64,000 bases of DNA from Variovorax sp. Sphag1AA. Its GTDB lineage: Bacteria > Pseudomonadota > Gammaproteobacteria > Burkholderiales > Burkholderiaceae_C. The position numbers and the translations under genes are program-made. This document shows, one piece after another, positions 27,323 through 36,153 of this stretch (the first letter of the stretch is position 1; the number at the start of each line of letters is the position of its first letter). The notes beneath the pieces are model-generated. The model was given only the letters and a program-made list of their open reading frames with translations. It did no database searches and was not told the DNA's origin. The stretch covers positions 372,001-436,000 of the forward strand of contig NZ_JACHYC010000005.1 in assembly GCF_014192575.1 (NCBI RefSeq). Reading direction: 5' to 3'.

Positions 27323-27696
27323 GTCTGTCGCCCTTCGTTGAGCAGTCGCTCCACCACCGCCAGGAACGGCTTGAGCGAGATCGGCTTGGTGAGGTACGCA
27401 TCGAAGCCCGAGCTGGCGATCACGCGCTGGTCGTCCGGCATCACCGATGCCGACACCGCGATGACGGGCACCGCATCGAGCGCGCGTTCCTCGCGCAGCC
27501 GCTGCAGCACCGCGATGCCATCCATGCCGGCGAGCTGGATGTCCATGAGGACGAGGTCGGGCGGGCTCTCGATGGCGAGGCGTGCGCCATCCACGCCATT
27601 GGTGGCCTCGCGCGTGGTGTAGCCGTAGTGCTGGAGGATGTCGCGCACCAGCTTCATGTTCTTCTCGTTGTCCTCGATGATCAGGATGGTGCTCAT
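27319..27696 (-). CDS. single-domain response regulator
   Basis: 125-residue stand-alone receiver domain: acidic residues ED at 8-9, phospho-acceptor Asp52 in LVLMDIQLAGMDG, conserved Ser/Lys switch residues in AVSASV and LTKPIS. Having no output domain, it probably acts as a phosphorelay intermediate or by protein contact (CheY/DivK type). It is coupled by ATGA overlaps both to the histidine kinase gene upstream and to the REC-cyclase gene downstream. Confidence 0.93.
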   Translation of the reverse strand: MSTILIIEDNEKNMKLVRDILQHYGYTTREATNGVDGARLAIESPPDLVLMDIQLAGMDGIAVLQRLREERALDAVPVIAVSASVMPDDQRVIASSGFDAYLTKPISLKPFLAVVERLLNEGRQT

Positions 27697-30188
27697 TCGA
27701 CGGCCTCCGCATGCTTCAGGGGCAGCAGCAGCGTGAACGTCGCGCCCTCGCCCAGCCGGCTCGCGACCGTCAGCGTGCCGCCGTGAAGCTCCGCGAATCG
27801 CCGCGCGAGCGACAAGCCCAGCCCCGTGCCTTCGGCCTTGCGCAGATAGTCGCCGCCGACCTGCTTGAACTCGTCGAAGATCAGCGCGTGGTCTTTCGGT
27901 GCGATGCCCACGCCGGTGTCCGTCACGCAAACCTCGGCCGCCGGATGGCCGGCGGATTCGATCCGACGCGCAGTCACGCGTACCTGCCCGCCCGAATGCG
28001 TGAACTTCACCGCGTTGGAAAGCAGGTTCACCATGATCTGCTTGACCTTGCGTGCATCGGCGACCCACTCCTGGAGCCCTTCACCGACCTCCAGCGTGAG
28101 TCCGAGCCCGTTGCGCTGCGCGCGTTCGCGCACGAGTGTGAGTGCGTTTTCGAGCAGGAGGCCGAGGTCGAAGCTGCTGAGGTCGAGCTCCATTCGGCCG
28201 GCCTCGATCTTCGACAGGTCGAGCACGTCGTTGATGAGCGTCAGCAGGTGCTGGCCCGACGAGTGGATGTCGCGCAGGTATTCCATCTGCTTGTCGTTGA
28301 CCTCGCCGAACATGCGCTCCACCAGCACTTCCGAGAAACCGATGATCGCGTTCAGCGGTGTGCGCAGTTCGTGCGACATGTTCGCAAGAAACTCCGACTT
28401 GTGCTGGTTGGCGATTTCGAGCTGGTGGCTCTTGTCCTCGATCTCCTGGAAAAGCCGCGCGTTCTGCAGCGCGATCACCGCCTGGTCCGCAAAGGTCTCG
28501 ACCAGCCGGATCTCGACGCGCGAGAACGGCTGCACTTCCTTGCGGATGACCGCGATGACGCCGACCGATGCACCCTCGCGGATCATCGGCACGCCCAGCA
28601 CGGTGCGGAAGCCGTGGCGCGATTGCGGCTCGCGCGAATCGGGGAATTCGGCGTCGAGCTCGCTCACCACGTCTTCGGCGTGCACCGTGCGGCGATCGAC
28701 GAAGGCGCGGCCGACCACCGATCCGCGCGTCAGCGGCAGCACCTCGTCCCGGCCCGCGACCACATCGCCAGTCGCGCCGAGGTAGCCGGTCATCGATCGC
28801 AGGTGGTCGCCCTCGGGCAGCCAGATCCGGCATCCGTAGGCCTTGCAGAGCGTGGCCGAGCGCTCGGCCACTGCCGACAGCACCGGCCGCAGGTCGGTCG
28901 GCGAACGGCTGATGACGCGGAGGATCTCGGCCGTCGCGGTCTGGTGTTCGAGCGCCGCGCTCAGCTCAGCAGTGCGGCGCTCGACCTTGCGTTCGAGCCC
29001 GCCGTAGTACTCGCGCAGCTTGGCCGACATGCGATTGAACTGCTCGGCAAGCCCTTCGAGTTCGTCGCCGGTATTGACCACGATCTGCTGGTTGAGATCC
29101 CCCTGCCCGATGTGCCGCGCGCCACGCGCGAGCGTGCGGATCGGCCGCACCATGCTGCGCGCCAGCACCGAAGCCGCCACCGCCGAGATCAGCAGGCCCG
29201 CGAGCAGCAGCACCGCGGCACGCAGGAAGGAGGCGTTGAGCTTGGCGTAGACCTCACCGATCGGTTGCTCGACGAACACCTTCCAGCCCAGCGGCTTGAT
29301 GGGCGCCATCGATGTCAGCACACGCGCGCCTTGCAGATCGCGCGAGACCATCGCATCGCCTTCCAGCGCGCTCGCGTCGGCGGTCGCGGCCTGCACATGC
29401 GGCAGCGCGGCGAAGCTGGTCTTGCGCAGCACGAGGCCGATGTCCGGGTCGGCGATGAGCAGCCCGTTGCTGTCGAGCACGTAGGCCTTGCCCTTCTCGC
29501 CGATCTGGATGCGCGAGACCACGTCCCAGATGAACTTGAGGTTGAGCTCCGCCACCGTGACCGGCCCTTTCTCGCCGCCGGCGCGCACCGCGACCGTCAT
29601 GTAGGGCTCGGTGTCGCGGTTGAAGTACACCGGCCCGAACCATGCCGTGTCGGGCACCGCATTGCGGAAAGCCGCATCGCCCGAACGGTCCTTGCCGGAG
29701 CCCATGACGTCCATGCCGAGTCGCGACACCGCGATCTGCTCGCGCCCGTCGCGGCCGATCTGGGCGATGTCGGTCACCTCCGGCGCCTGGCGCAACAGCC
29801 GCCAGAACTCGGTCCGGCGCGATTCCACGTCCGAGGCGTCGAGTTGCGCGAGCGATGCGTAGGCGAGCTGCTGCGTCATGTGCTGCACGTACTGCTCGAT
29901 GCGCGACGCGGCGCCGACCGCCTTCTCGTGCTGCAGGCTGGCGACCGCCGCCTTGTTCTCCTGGTAGGAGAAGTAGAGGCTGATCGCGCTCGACGCCAGC
30001 AGCACCATCGTGACCAGCGAGAGGATCAGCAGGAAGTACTTGCGAAACAGCCGCCCGCGATGCACCTCCCGCGTGGCCTGCGAGAAGACCGTGAAGCGAC
30101 GGCCGTTGCCGTTGGCCGTCGGCGCAAGCTCGCCCGAAAGCGAGGAGGGAGACGAGTCCGGGGTCGTCATGGACCTGCAATTGGACAT
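27693..30188 (-). CDS. membrane sensor histidine kinase (dCache-HAMP-GAF-HisKA-HATPase)
   Basis: 831 residues. TM1 is at about 51-74 and TM2 at about 325-345, flanking a ~240-residue periplasmic dCache-like ligand domain (WFGPVYFNRDTEPYMTVAV is characteristic). Then HAMP (ARSMVRPIRTLARGARHIGQGDLNQ), a coiled coil, GAF at about 430-580, HisKA with phospho-acceptor His near 606 in NMSHELRTPLN, and an HATPase domain with N box NLLSNAVKFTHSGG and G boxes DTGVGI and GTGLGLSL. It heads an operon with two receiver proteins. A second in-frame ATG at 30170 is possible. It is divergent from an ABC substrate-binding protein gene. Confidence 0.94.
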   Translation of the reverse strand: MSNCRSMTTPDSSPSSLSGELAPTANGNGRRFTVFSQATREVHRGRLFRKYFLLILSLVTMVLLASSAISLYFSYQENKAAVASLQHEKAVGAASRIEQYVQHMTQQLAYASLAQLDASDVESRRTEFWRLLRQAPEVTDIAQIGRDGREQIAVSRLGMDVMGSGKDRSGDAAFRNAVPDTAWFGPVYFNRDTEPYMTVAVRAGGEKGPVTVAELNLKFIWDVVSRIQIGEKGKAYVLDSNGLLIADPDIGLVLRKTSFAALPHVQAATADASALEGDAMVSRDLQGARVLTSMAPIKPLGWKVFVEQPIGEVYAKLNASFLRAAVLLLAGLLISAVAASVLARSMVRPIRTLARGARHIGQGDLNQQIVVNTGDELEGLAEQFNRMSAKLREYYGGLERKVERRTAELSAALEHQTATAEILRVISRSPTDLRPVLSAVAERSATLCKAYGCRIWLPEGDHLRSMTGYLGATGDVVAGRDEVLPLTRGSVVGRAFVDRRTVHAEDVVSELDAEFPDSREPQSRHGFRTVLGVPMIREGASVGVIAVIRKEVQPFSRVEIRLVETFADQAVIALQNARLFQEIEDKSHQLEIANQHKSEFLANMSHELRTPLNAIIGFSEVLVERMFGEVNDKQMEYLRDIHSSGQHLLTLINDVLDLSKIEAGRMELDLSSFDLGLLLENALTLVRERAQRNGLGLTLEVGEGLQEWVADARKVKQIMVNLLSNAVKFTHSGGQVRVTARRIESAGHPAAEVCVTDTGVGIAPKDHALIFDEFKQVGGDYLRKAEGTGLGLSLARRFAELHGGTLTVASRLGEGATFTLLLPLKHAEAVE

Positions 30189-30229
30189 CGCCGCCCGCGC
30201 CGAGGGAAGTGCGCGCCGCTACACCTATT

Positions 30230-30262
30230 GGCCGAGGGACGGCCGAGGGACGGCTGAGGGAT
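30230..30262. repeat. three tandem 11-bp repeats in the kinase/SBP divergent promoter region
   Basis: Two identical copies of GGCCGAGGGAC and a third, GGCTGAGGGAT, follow each other without spacing in the 166-base gap between the divergent histidine kinase and substrate-binding protein genes. The 11-base period places the copies on one face of the helix, as expected for a regulator-binding array, but simple slippage is an alternative. Confidence 0.7.
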
Positions 30263-30354
30263 GGCCGATTCGCCAGCGCGGAAGTGACACAGGCAAAGCG
30301 ACCGAAGCGGCGCAAAATCGGCTTCCGAGGCCCGCCGGCAACCAGGAGACGCCA

Positions 30355-31341
30355 ATGCGCAGCAAGTCCCCGCGGTTTCTGTTCTGCACCGCGCTGCTGG
30401 CGGCCGCGTCCCTTGCCCCGGCGCAGCAGCCACCGAAGAAGGCGGTGCGCATCGGCTATCTGGCGGCCGTCTCCGCAACCGCCGATGCGCCGCGGCTGGA
30501 GGCCTTCCGGCAGGGCATGCGCGATCTCGGCTATGTCGAAGGACAGAACCTGCAAATCGACTATCGCCACGAAAGCGAGGATCTCGGACGACTCCCGAAC
30601 CACGCCGCCGATCTGGTTGCGATGAAGATCGACGTGCTCGTGGCCGTGACGACCAACGCGGCGCAGGCGGCGAAGAAGTCCACCTCCACCGTGCCGATCG
30701 TGTTCATGGGCGTGACCGATCCCATCACCACCGGCCTGGCCGAAAGTCTCGCGCGGCCGGGCGGCAACGCGACCGGTGTCACCAACGTGGCGGCGATCCT
30801 CACCGGCAAGCGGCTGGAGATCCTGAAGGAGACGAATCCGAAGATGGTGCGCGTCGCCGTGCTGTGGGATCCGAAGGCGCCGGGCTCCATTCCCCAGTGG
30901 GAAGCCAGCCAGCAGCCGGCGCGGCAACTGGGGCTGGAGCTGTATTCGATGGAAGCGAGCAGCGCGGAGAGCTACGCGGCCGCGTTCAAGGAAGCCGTCA
31001 AGGCGCGCGCCCATGCGGTGTGGGTCACGCTGAACCCGGTCGCCAATTCCAACCAGAAGCTGATCGCGGAACTGGCGATCGAGAACAACCTGCCCTCGAT
31101 CTGCGCACGCGGCGACTACGCCGAGAACGGCTGCCTGATGGCCTATGGCCCCGGCTACGGCAACGAGGGCAAGGACGGCGCGCGCTACGTGGTGCGCATC
31201 CTCAAGGGCGCAAAGCCGGCCGACCTGCCGATCGAGCAGCCGACGAAGTTCGAGCTGCTCATCAACCTGAAGACCGCCAACCGGCTTGGCTACGCGATTC
31301 CAAGGTCGGTGCTGAGCCGGGCGGACAAGGTGATCCAGTAA
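30355..31341 (+). CDS. ABC transporter substrate-binding protein (TrpX/PF04392-like)
   Basis: 328-residue exported protein. Signal peptide of about 23 residues (FLFCTALLAAASLAPAQ), then a periplasmic-binding-protein fold: VRIGYLAAVSATADAPRLEA at the N-terminus, EGQNLQIDYRHESED and VPIVFMGVTDPITTGLA, with C-terminal PTKFELLINLKTANRLGY. The last is the usual ending of this orphan-SBP family, whose members often lack permease genes. No ABC permease or ATPase is nearby; it is divergent from the sensor kinase, suggesting it could present ligand to, or be regulated by, that sensor. Start follows CCAGGAGAC. Confidence 0.88.
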   Translation: MRSKSPRFLFCTALLAAASLAPAQQPPKKAVRIGYLAAVSATADAPRLEAFRQGMRDLGYVEGQNLQIDYRHESEDLGRLPNHAADLVAMKIDVLVAVTTNAAQAAKKSTSTVPIVFMGVTDPITTGLAESLARPGGNATGVTNVAAILTGKRLEILKETNPKMVRVAVLWDPKAPGSIPQWEASQQPARQLGLELYSMEASSAESYAAAFKEAVKARAHAVWVTLNPVANSNQKLIAELAIENNLPSICARGDYAENGCLMAYGPGYGNEGKDGARYVVRILKGAKPADLPIEQPTKFELLINLKTANRLGYAIPRSVLSRADKVIQ

Positions 31342-31368
31342 CACTCGCTAGGCACAATATCGGCCCTC

Positions 31369-32397
31369 ATGCGAATCAACGAACTCAAGCGCCGGCTCCA
31401 CGAAGCCGGCGCGGGCCCACTCCACGAGCACCGGGTGCTGCGGCTGTGGTCCCATGCGCTGCCGCGCAACAGCGGCCGCCGGCTGCCCGAGAGCTTCTTT
31501 CCGTCGTCGCTGCTCGCGGCACTGCCCGGCATCGAGGCGGATCTGGCGGCGCTGGCGCGAATTCACTCGGTGCATCCGGGTGCGGACGGTTCGGAGCGCC
31601 TGCTCGTCGCGCTGGCGGACGGCCAGACGGTCGAAAGCGTGCTGTTGCCACGCGAGGGCCTCTGCGTGTCGTCGCAAGTCGGTTGCGCGGTCGGCTGCCA
31701 GTTCTGCATGACCGGGCAGAGCGGCCTTCTGCGACAGCTCGGCAGCGCCGAGATCGTGGCCCAGGTCGCACTCGCGCGCCAGCGCCGGCCGGTGCGCAAG
31801 GTCGTCTTCATGGGCATGGGCGAGCCGGCGCACAACCTCGACAACGTGATCGAGGCGATCGACCTCCTCGGCACCGCAGGCGACATCGGGCACAAGAACC
31901 TGGTGTTCTCCACGGTGGGCGACCCGCGCGCCTTCGAGCGGCTCCAGCAGGGCCGGGTGAAGCCGGCGCTCGCGCTGTCGCTGCACACGACCAAGGCCGA
32001 TCTGCGCCGGAAGCTCCTGCCGCGCGCACCCAACCTGACGCCCGAGGAGCTGGCGGATGAATGCGAGCGCTACGCACGCGCCACCGGCTACCCCATCCAG
32101 TACCAGTGGACGCTGCTCGAAGGTATCAACGACGGCGATGACGAGATCGAAGGCATCGTGCGGCTGCTCTCCGGCAAGTACTGCGTGCTGAACATGATTC
32201 CCTTCAACACGGTCGATGGCACGGGCTTCAGCCGTCCGTCATTCGAGCGCTGCAAGCAGATCGCCCGCACGCTGCTCGATCGGCGCATCCTGACGAAGCT
32301 GCGCTACTCGGCAGGGCAGGACGTCGACGGCGGCTGCGGGCAGCTGCGGGCGCGCGTCACCGGAACGCGCGAAGTACGCATGCCGGTACGCCTCTGA
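31369..32397 (+). CDS. RlmN-family radical SAM RNA methyltransferase
   Basis: 342 residues. The radical SAM cluster Cys are at 106, 110 and 113 (VGCAVGCQFCMTG), preceded by the conserved Cys99; the second catalytic Cys is in DGGCGQLRAR near the C-terminus, equivalent to the methyl-carrying Cys of RlmN. SAM-binding GMGEPAHNLDNV is present. The N-terminus lacks the usual RlmN accessory start and instead reads RINELKRRLHEAGAG, so it is likely a paralogue of housekeeping RlmN (adenosine C2 methylation of rRNA/tRNA), possibly with another RNA target. It starts 27 bases after the substrate-binding protein gene. Confidence 0.88.
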   Translation: MRINELKRRLHEAGAGPLHEHRVLRLWSHALPRNSGRRLPESFFPSSLLAALPGIEADLAALARIHSVHPGADGSERLLVALADGQTVESVLLPREGLCVSSQVGCAVGCQFCMTGQSGLLRQLGSAEIVAQVALARQRRPVRKVVFMGMGEPAHNLDNVIEAIDLLGTAGDIGHKNLVFSTVGDPRAFERLQQGRVKPALALSLHTTKADLRRKLLPRAPNLTPEELADECERYARATGYPIQYQWTLLEGINDGDDEIEGIVRLLSGKYCVLNMIPFNTVDGTGFSRPSFERCKQIARTLLDRRILTKLRYSAGQDVDGGCGQLRARVTGTREVRMPVRL

Positions 32398-32486
32398 GCC
32401 CGCTCTTCATGCGCCTTGCCCGCCGCCCGAGTGTGCGCTAGGCTGCCTCCGCGGCTGGCCTTTTCCAGCCTATGGAGCAGCACACC

Positions 32487-32939
32487 ATGTCGATGTACAA
32501 CCGCATCCTCGTTGCCACCGATGCCTCCGAGCTCTCGGACCTGGCGGTCAAAAGCGCGATCGATCTGGCCCTCTCGATGCAGGCGGAGCTGGTCGTCGTG
32601 AGAGTCGTGCGCCGCGACCCCAACAGCTACTTCGAAGGCTCGGTCGTCCTCCCGCAGGTGGATGTCGCCGGGCTGATCGAGCAGATCAACGCCGAGGCGC
32701 AGCGCACGGTCGATCAGGTCAAGGCCGCCGCCGATGCCAAGGGCGTGAAGAAGACGCTGGCCCTCGTCGTTCAATCCGAGACCGTCTCGGACGCCATCAT
32801 CGAAACCGCGCGCGACCAGCAGTGCGACGTGATCGTCATGGCCTCGAACGGTCGCAAGGGCCTCAAGCGGATGCTGATGGGCAGCGAAACCCTGCAGGTG
32901 CTCACGCACTCGCACATACCGGTGCTGGTCCTGCGCTGA
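32487..32939 (+). CDS. universal stress protein (UspA family)
   Basis: 150-residue single-domain USP. N-terminal YNRILVATDASELSDLAVKSA; the ATP-binding glycine pattern G-x2-G-x(n)-G-S is present as NGRKGLKRMLMGSET, followed by the terminal strand HIPVLVLR. It is therefore probably of the nucleotide-binding type. ATG 32487 is chosen over 32472 because GGAG sits 9 bases upstream of it. Monocistronic; it ends 14 bases before a convergent gene. Confidence 0.93.
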   Translation: MSMYNRILVATDASELSDLAVKSAIDLALSMQAELVVVRVVRRDPNSYFEGSVVLPQVDVAGLIEQINAEAQRTVDQVKAAADAKGVKKTLALVVQSETVSDAIIETARDQQCDVIVMASNGRKGLKRMLMGSETLQVLTHSHIPVLVLR

Positions 32940-32953
32940 TCGGGCGATCCGCC

Positions 32954-34537
32954 CTACAGCAACCAATCGATAGGCAGGGCGTCGAGCAGCCGCACGGCGG
33001 TGCGCTCCCACCATGTCGTTCCGGGCTCGACCGACAGCGTCTGGCTCGGCGTGGCCCCTGCGTCGAACCATTGCAGCGCGCCGTTGCGCGGATTCAGCTG
33101 CACCTCCCAGCTACTCAACGGCACGCGCTTCTCGAAGATCTCGGCCATGGCGACGGCCAACTGGGGGCTGTCGATGATGATCCCGAGCTCGGTATTCAGC
33201 CGTGCCGAGCGCGGATCGAAATTGAAGGAGCCGACGAAGATGCGCTCCTTGTCCACGCCGAAGGTCTTGGCGTGCAGGCTGGAGCCTGAGCTGCCACCGC
33301 TGCCCGAACCGCCCGGCATCCAGGAGCTCCCTTCTTCCTTTCGGACGCTCCTGGCGGTGGGCTGCGCGGGGTCGGGCTTCAGTTCGTACAGGACGACGCC
33401 TGCATCCAGCAGCCGCTGTCGATGGCGCGCGTAGCCCGAATGCACCGGCAGCACATCGGTGGCGGCCAGTGAGTTGGTGAGGATGCGCACGCGCACGCCA
33501 TGGCGGGCCAGACCCACGAAATAGTCCGTGCCGGCGTCGGTCGGCACGAAGTACGGGGAGACGAGGTCCAACGCGCGCACCGGCATGCCGACGGCCTCGT
33601 TCATGTGATGCAGCAGCAGTTGCTCGGGCTCGGCCAGTGCGAGGCCCTTGGATGGGTCGTCCACCAGCAGATGCGCGGGCGCCCAGATCAGCAGCAGATC
33701 ACCCCGGATCAGCGCGCCGTAGGAAGGCAGTTCGCGCACCGCCTTCTTGTAGATCGCTGCCTGTTCGGAGCGGTCGATCAGCGCTTCGCGCGCGGCGATC
33801 GCGGCCACGGTCTCCGCGGAGGGCGCCTTCACCATCGATGCGATCGGATACGAAGATGCGCTGGCCCAGTAGGCATCGAACGAGTTCGATATCTGGTCGA
33901 CCACCGGCCCAGTCGCCAGCACGTCCAGATCGGCGAAGAGCACGCCGTCAGTGGCGCCGAAATATTCGTCGCCCACATTGCGCCCACCGAGGATCGTGAT
34001 GGCGTTGTCCGCGGTGAAGCTCTTGTTGTGCATGCGCCGGTTGGCGCGGGAGAAATCGGTCACGAAGCCCAACGGTTTGAAGGGCCGGAGCACGAACGGG
34101 TTGAAGAGGCGCACCTCGATGTTGGGGTGGGCATCGAGCGCGGCCAGCTCTTCATCCAGGCCCGCGACACCGAGGTCGTCCAGCAGCAGACGCACTCGCA
34201 CGCCACGATCGGCGGCGGCGCGCAGTGCCTCCAGCAGCAGATGGCCCGTCGTGTCGTTGCGCCATATGTAGTACTGCACGTCCAGCGTGCGCTCGGCATG
34301 CTGTGCCAGTTGTACGCGGGCGGCGAATGCTTCGTGCGCGTCCAGCAGCGTATGAATGCCAGTCAGGCCGGGATGCCGCTCCGCGGCCGTGTCGACCGCC
34401 TGCCCCAGTGTCGTGTGGCGCGCTTCTGCCGCCGGCAATGCACGCGACTCGCTGCGCCCTTCGAGCGGCGGCAGCGAGCAGCCGGTGATCAGGACCGCCA
34501 GCGCAAGAGCCGCCAGGAGACGGGCGAAGCGACGCAT
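32954..34537 (-). CDS. phospholipase D family (cardiolipin synthase-like) lipoprotein
   Basis: 527 residues. Lipoprotein signal with lipobox LITGC (Cys at 20). Two PLD half-sites: HNKSFTADN (HxKx4D) near residue 165 and HAKTFGVD near 425, the second followed by FVGSFNFDPRSARLNTELG, typical of cardiolipin-synthase/PLD phosphatidyltransferases. A Gly/Ser-rich insert (GGSGSGGSSGSS) precedes the second site. Probably a periplasm-facing phospholipid transferase or hydrolase. It lies 7 bases downstream of the thioesterase gene and is likely co-transcribed with it. Confidence 0.9.
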   Translation of the reverse strand: MRRFARLLAALALAVLITGCSLPPLEGRSESRALPAAEARHTTLGQAVDTAAERHPGLTGIHTLLDAHEAFAARVQLAQHAERTLDVQYYIWRNDTTGHLLLEALRAAADRGVRVRLLLDDLGVAGLDEELAALDAHPNIEVRLFNPFVLRPFKPLGFVTDFSRANRRMHNKSFTADNAITILGGRNVGDEYFGATDGVLFADLDVLATGPVVDQISNSFDAYWASASSYPIASMVKAPSAETVAAIAAREALIDRSEQAAIYKKAVRELPSYGALIRGDLLLIWAPAHLLVDDPSKGLALAEPEQLLLHHMNEAVGMPVRALDLVSPYFVPTDAGTDYFVGLARHGVRVRILTNSLAATDVLPVHSGYARHRQRLLDAGVVLYELKPDPAQPTARSVRKEEGSSWMPGGSGSGGSSGSSLHAKTFGVDKERIFVGSFNFDPRSARLNTELGIIIDSPQLAVAMAEIFEKRVPLSSWEVQLNPRNGALQWFDAGATPSQTLSVEPGTTWWERTAVRLLDALPIDWLL

Positions 34538-34544
34538 GGGGTCT

Positions 34545-34970
34545 CTAGTTGGGCTTCACGTTGGCGATGGTCGCCTGCATCAGCGCGACGACCTTGAACG
34601 CCTCGCCGGCATCGGCAAACGCCCTCACCTCGCCCGTACACACGGTGAGGAACTTGCCCGCATTGACCACACGCCCGATCGCCAGAAAGTGCTGACCCAC
34701 CGCGGGCCGCATGAGGTTGAGCTTGAATTCCGCCGTCACGACGTCGAACCCCGGGGGTGCCTTGGTCAAGGCCGCGTAGCCGCAAGCGCTGTCGACGATG
34801 CTCGTGGTCGCGCCAGCATGCAGGAATCCGTTCTGTTGCGACAGGATGCTGGAGAACGGCAGCTCGATATGAACCTCCCCATCGCTGACCAGCGCGAGAC
34901 GCGCACCGATCGTGGTCATCATCCCTTGCGCGGAAAAGCTGGCTGCAACGCGCTGCTGAAGGTCGCCCAT
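34545..34970 (-). CDS. PaaI-family hotdog thioesterase
   Basis: 141-residue hotdog-fold protein. The conserved core is QQNGFLHAGATTSIVDSACGYAA near residues 45-68, with the HAGA segment and the Asp that serves as catalytic residue in PaaI-type acyl-CoA thioesterases, followed by FKLNLMRPAVGQHFLAIGRVVNAGKFLTV. It would hydrolyse acyl-CoA of unknown chain. The ATG at 34970 matches the family start; the longer frame extends into the promoter region shared with the AraC gene. It is the first gene of a two-gene unit with the PLD lipoprotein. Confidence 0.9.
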   Translation of the reverse strand: MGDLQQRVAASFSAQGMMTTIGARLALVSDGEVHIELPFSSILSQQNGFLHAGATTSIVDSACGYAALTKAPPGFDVVTAEFKLNLMRPAVGQHFLAIGRVVNAGKFLTVCTGEVRAFADAGEAFKVVALMQATIANVKPN

Positions 34971-35092
34971 GAAAATCCCGTGGAGTGAAAGCCGGCGCTC
35001 ATCCTGCCACGGACGGGCGGCTTGCAGAATCGTTGAAGATCTTTGCACGATCGTCCGGTCATCGCGCGTAGCCGCAGACAAGTGGCGGCCAG

Positions 35093-36079
35093 ATGCCTAA
35101 GCTTCCACCCATGCTCACTTCCACCCCCAACGTACTGCGCAGCGATCGCCCCTCCGGCCCCTTGCAGGCCACGGTGATGCGGGCCGAGCTCGCCGCGATG
35201 ATCGACCGCAAGGCCCCGACCGACGGATCGCACGCGACGGCGATCCCGCGCCTCGCCCTGGCCCGCGCGACGCAGATGCAGAAGCCGGTGCGCGCCATGC
35301 ACGAACCGGCCTTCTGCGTGCTGGCGCAAGGCAGCAAGCGGGTGCTGCTGGGCGACGAGGTCTATGTCTACGACAGCAGTCAGTACCTCGTCGTGTCGCA
35401 AAACCTGCCGGTGTCGGGCCAGGTGATCGACGCATCGCCCGAAGCGCCTTACCTCGGCCTGCGACTGAGCTTCGACCCGAAGGACATCGCGGCGCTCGGG
35501 CTGGAACTCAAGCTCGGCGAGCAGGTGCAGCGGCGCGCGTCGGAGCGCGGCATCTTCACCGGCGAGCTCTCGACGACCTTGCTCGATCCGCTGCTGCGGC
35601 TGGTCAAGCTGCTCGACACGCCCGAGGACGTATCGGCACTCGCACCGCTGATCACGCGCGAGATCCTCTATCGCCTGCTCAGGTCGCCCGACGGCTGGCG
35701 GCTGGCGCAGATGGCGCTGGTGGACAGCCACTCCCAGCGCATTGCGCAGGCGATCAGCCTGCTGTCGCAGCGCTACCAGGAGCCGCTGCGCGTCGAGGAC
35801 ATCGCCGATTCGGTGCACATGAGCGTGTCGTCGCTGCACCAGCATTTCAAGGCGGTGACCGCGATGAGCCCGCTGCAGTTCCAGAAGCAGCTCCGGCTGC
35901 AGGAGTCGCGGCGGATCATGATCAGCGAGCACGTCGATGCCGCGACCGCAGGGCATCGCGTGGGCTACGAGAGCCAGTCGCAGTTCAACCGCGAGTACAG
36001 CCGCTTCTTCGGGCTGCCGCCGGCGCGCGACGTGAAGCGCCTGCGCGAGCTTCAGCTCGGCGCCCGCCCCAACAACTGA
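35093..36079 (+). CDS. AraC-family regulator with AraC_N (cupin-like) domain
   Basis: 328 residues from ATG 35093 (ATG 35111 gives 322). The N-terminal AraC_N-type ligand domain spans ~30-190 (PAFCVLAQGSKRVLLGDEVYVYD is characteristic), and the C-terminal double helix-turn-helix includes EPLRVEDIADSVHMSVSSLHQHFKAVT and GYESQSQFNREYSRFFGLPP. This subgroup often controls oxidoreductase or small-molecule modification genes next door. The start is preceded by GGCGG. The cyclophilin-like gene lies 74 bases downstream on the same strand after a perfect hairpin, and is the likely target. Confidence 0.92.
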   Translation: MPKLPPMLTSTPNVLRSDRPSGPLQATVMRAELAAMIDRKAPTDGSHATAIPRLALARATQMQKPVRAMHEPAFCVLAQGSKRVLLGDEVYVYDSSQYLVVSQNLPVSGQVIDASPEAPYLGLRLSFDPKDIAALGLELKLGEQVQRRASERGIFTGELSTTLLDPLLRLVKLLDTPEDVSALAPLITREILYRLLRSPDGWRLAQMALVDSHSQRIAQAISLLSQRYQEPLRVEDIADSVHMSVSSLHQHFKAVTAMSPLQFQKQLRLQESRRIMISEHVDAATAGHRVGYESQSQFNREYSRFFGLPPARDVKRLRELQLGARPNN

Positions 36080-36091
36080 AACATCCCGCAA

Positions 36092-36122
36092 GCCGGCCGT
36101 CGCCGCGCAGGCGACGGCCGGC
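36092..36122 (+). terminator. perfect 13-bp hairpin after the AraC gene
   Basis: GCCGGCCGTCGCC pairs with GGCGACGGCCGGC across a 5-base loop, 13 bases after the AraC stop and 32 before the next ATG. There is no T run, so it is either a Rho-assisted or weak terminator, a 3'-end stabiliser, or a small repeat element. Termination here would separate the two genes. Confidence 0.45.
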
Positions 36123-36153
36123 TGCGCATTTCCGATTCCTGACGAGGTTCACC

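Noticed and set aside
27711..30257. Plus-strand open frame of about 850 codons antisense to the histidine kinase.
   Set aside because: Shadow frame; the kinase on the other strand has every expected motif.
30230..30262. Possible mini CRISPR array.
   Set aside because: Repeats are 11 bases, directly adjacent and without spacers; no cas genes.
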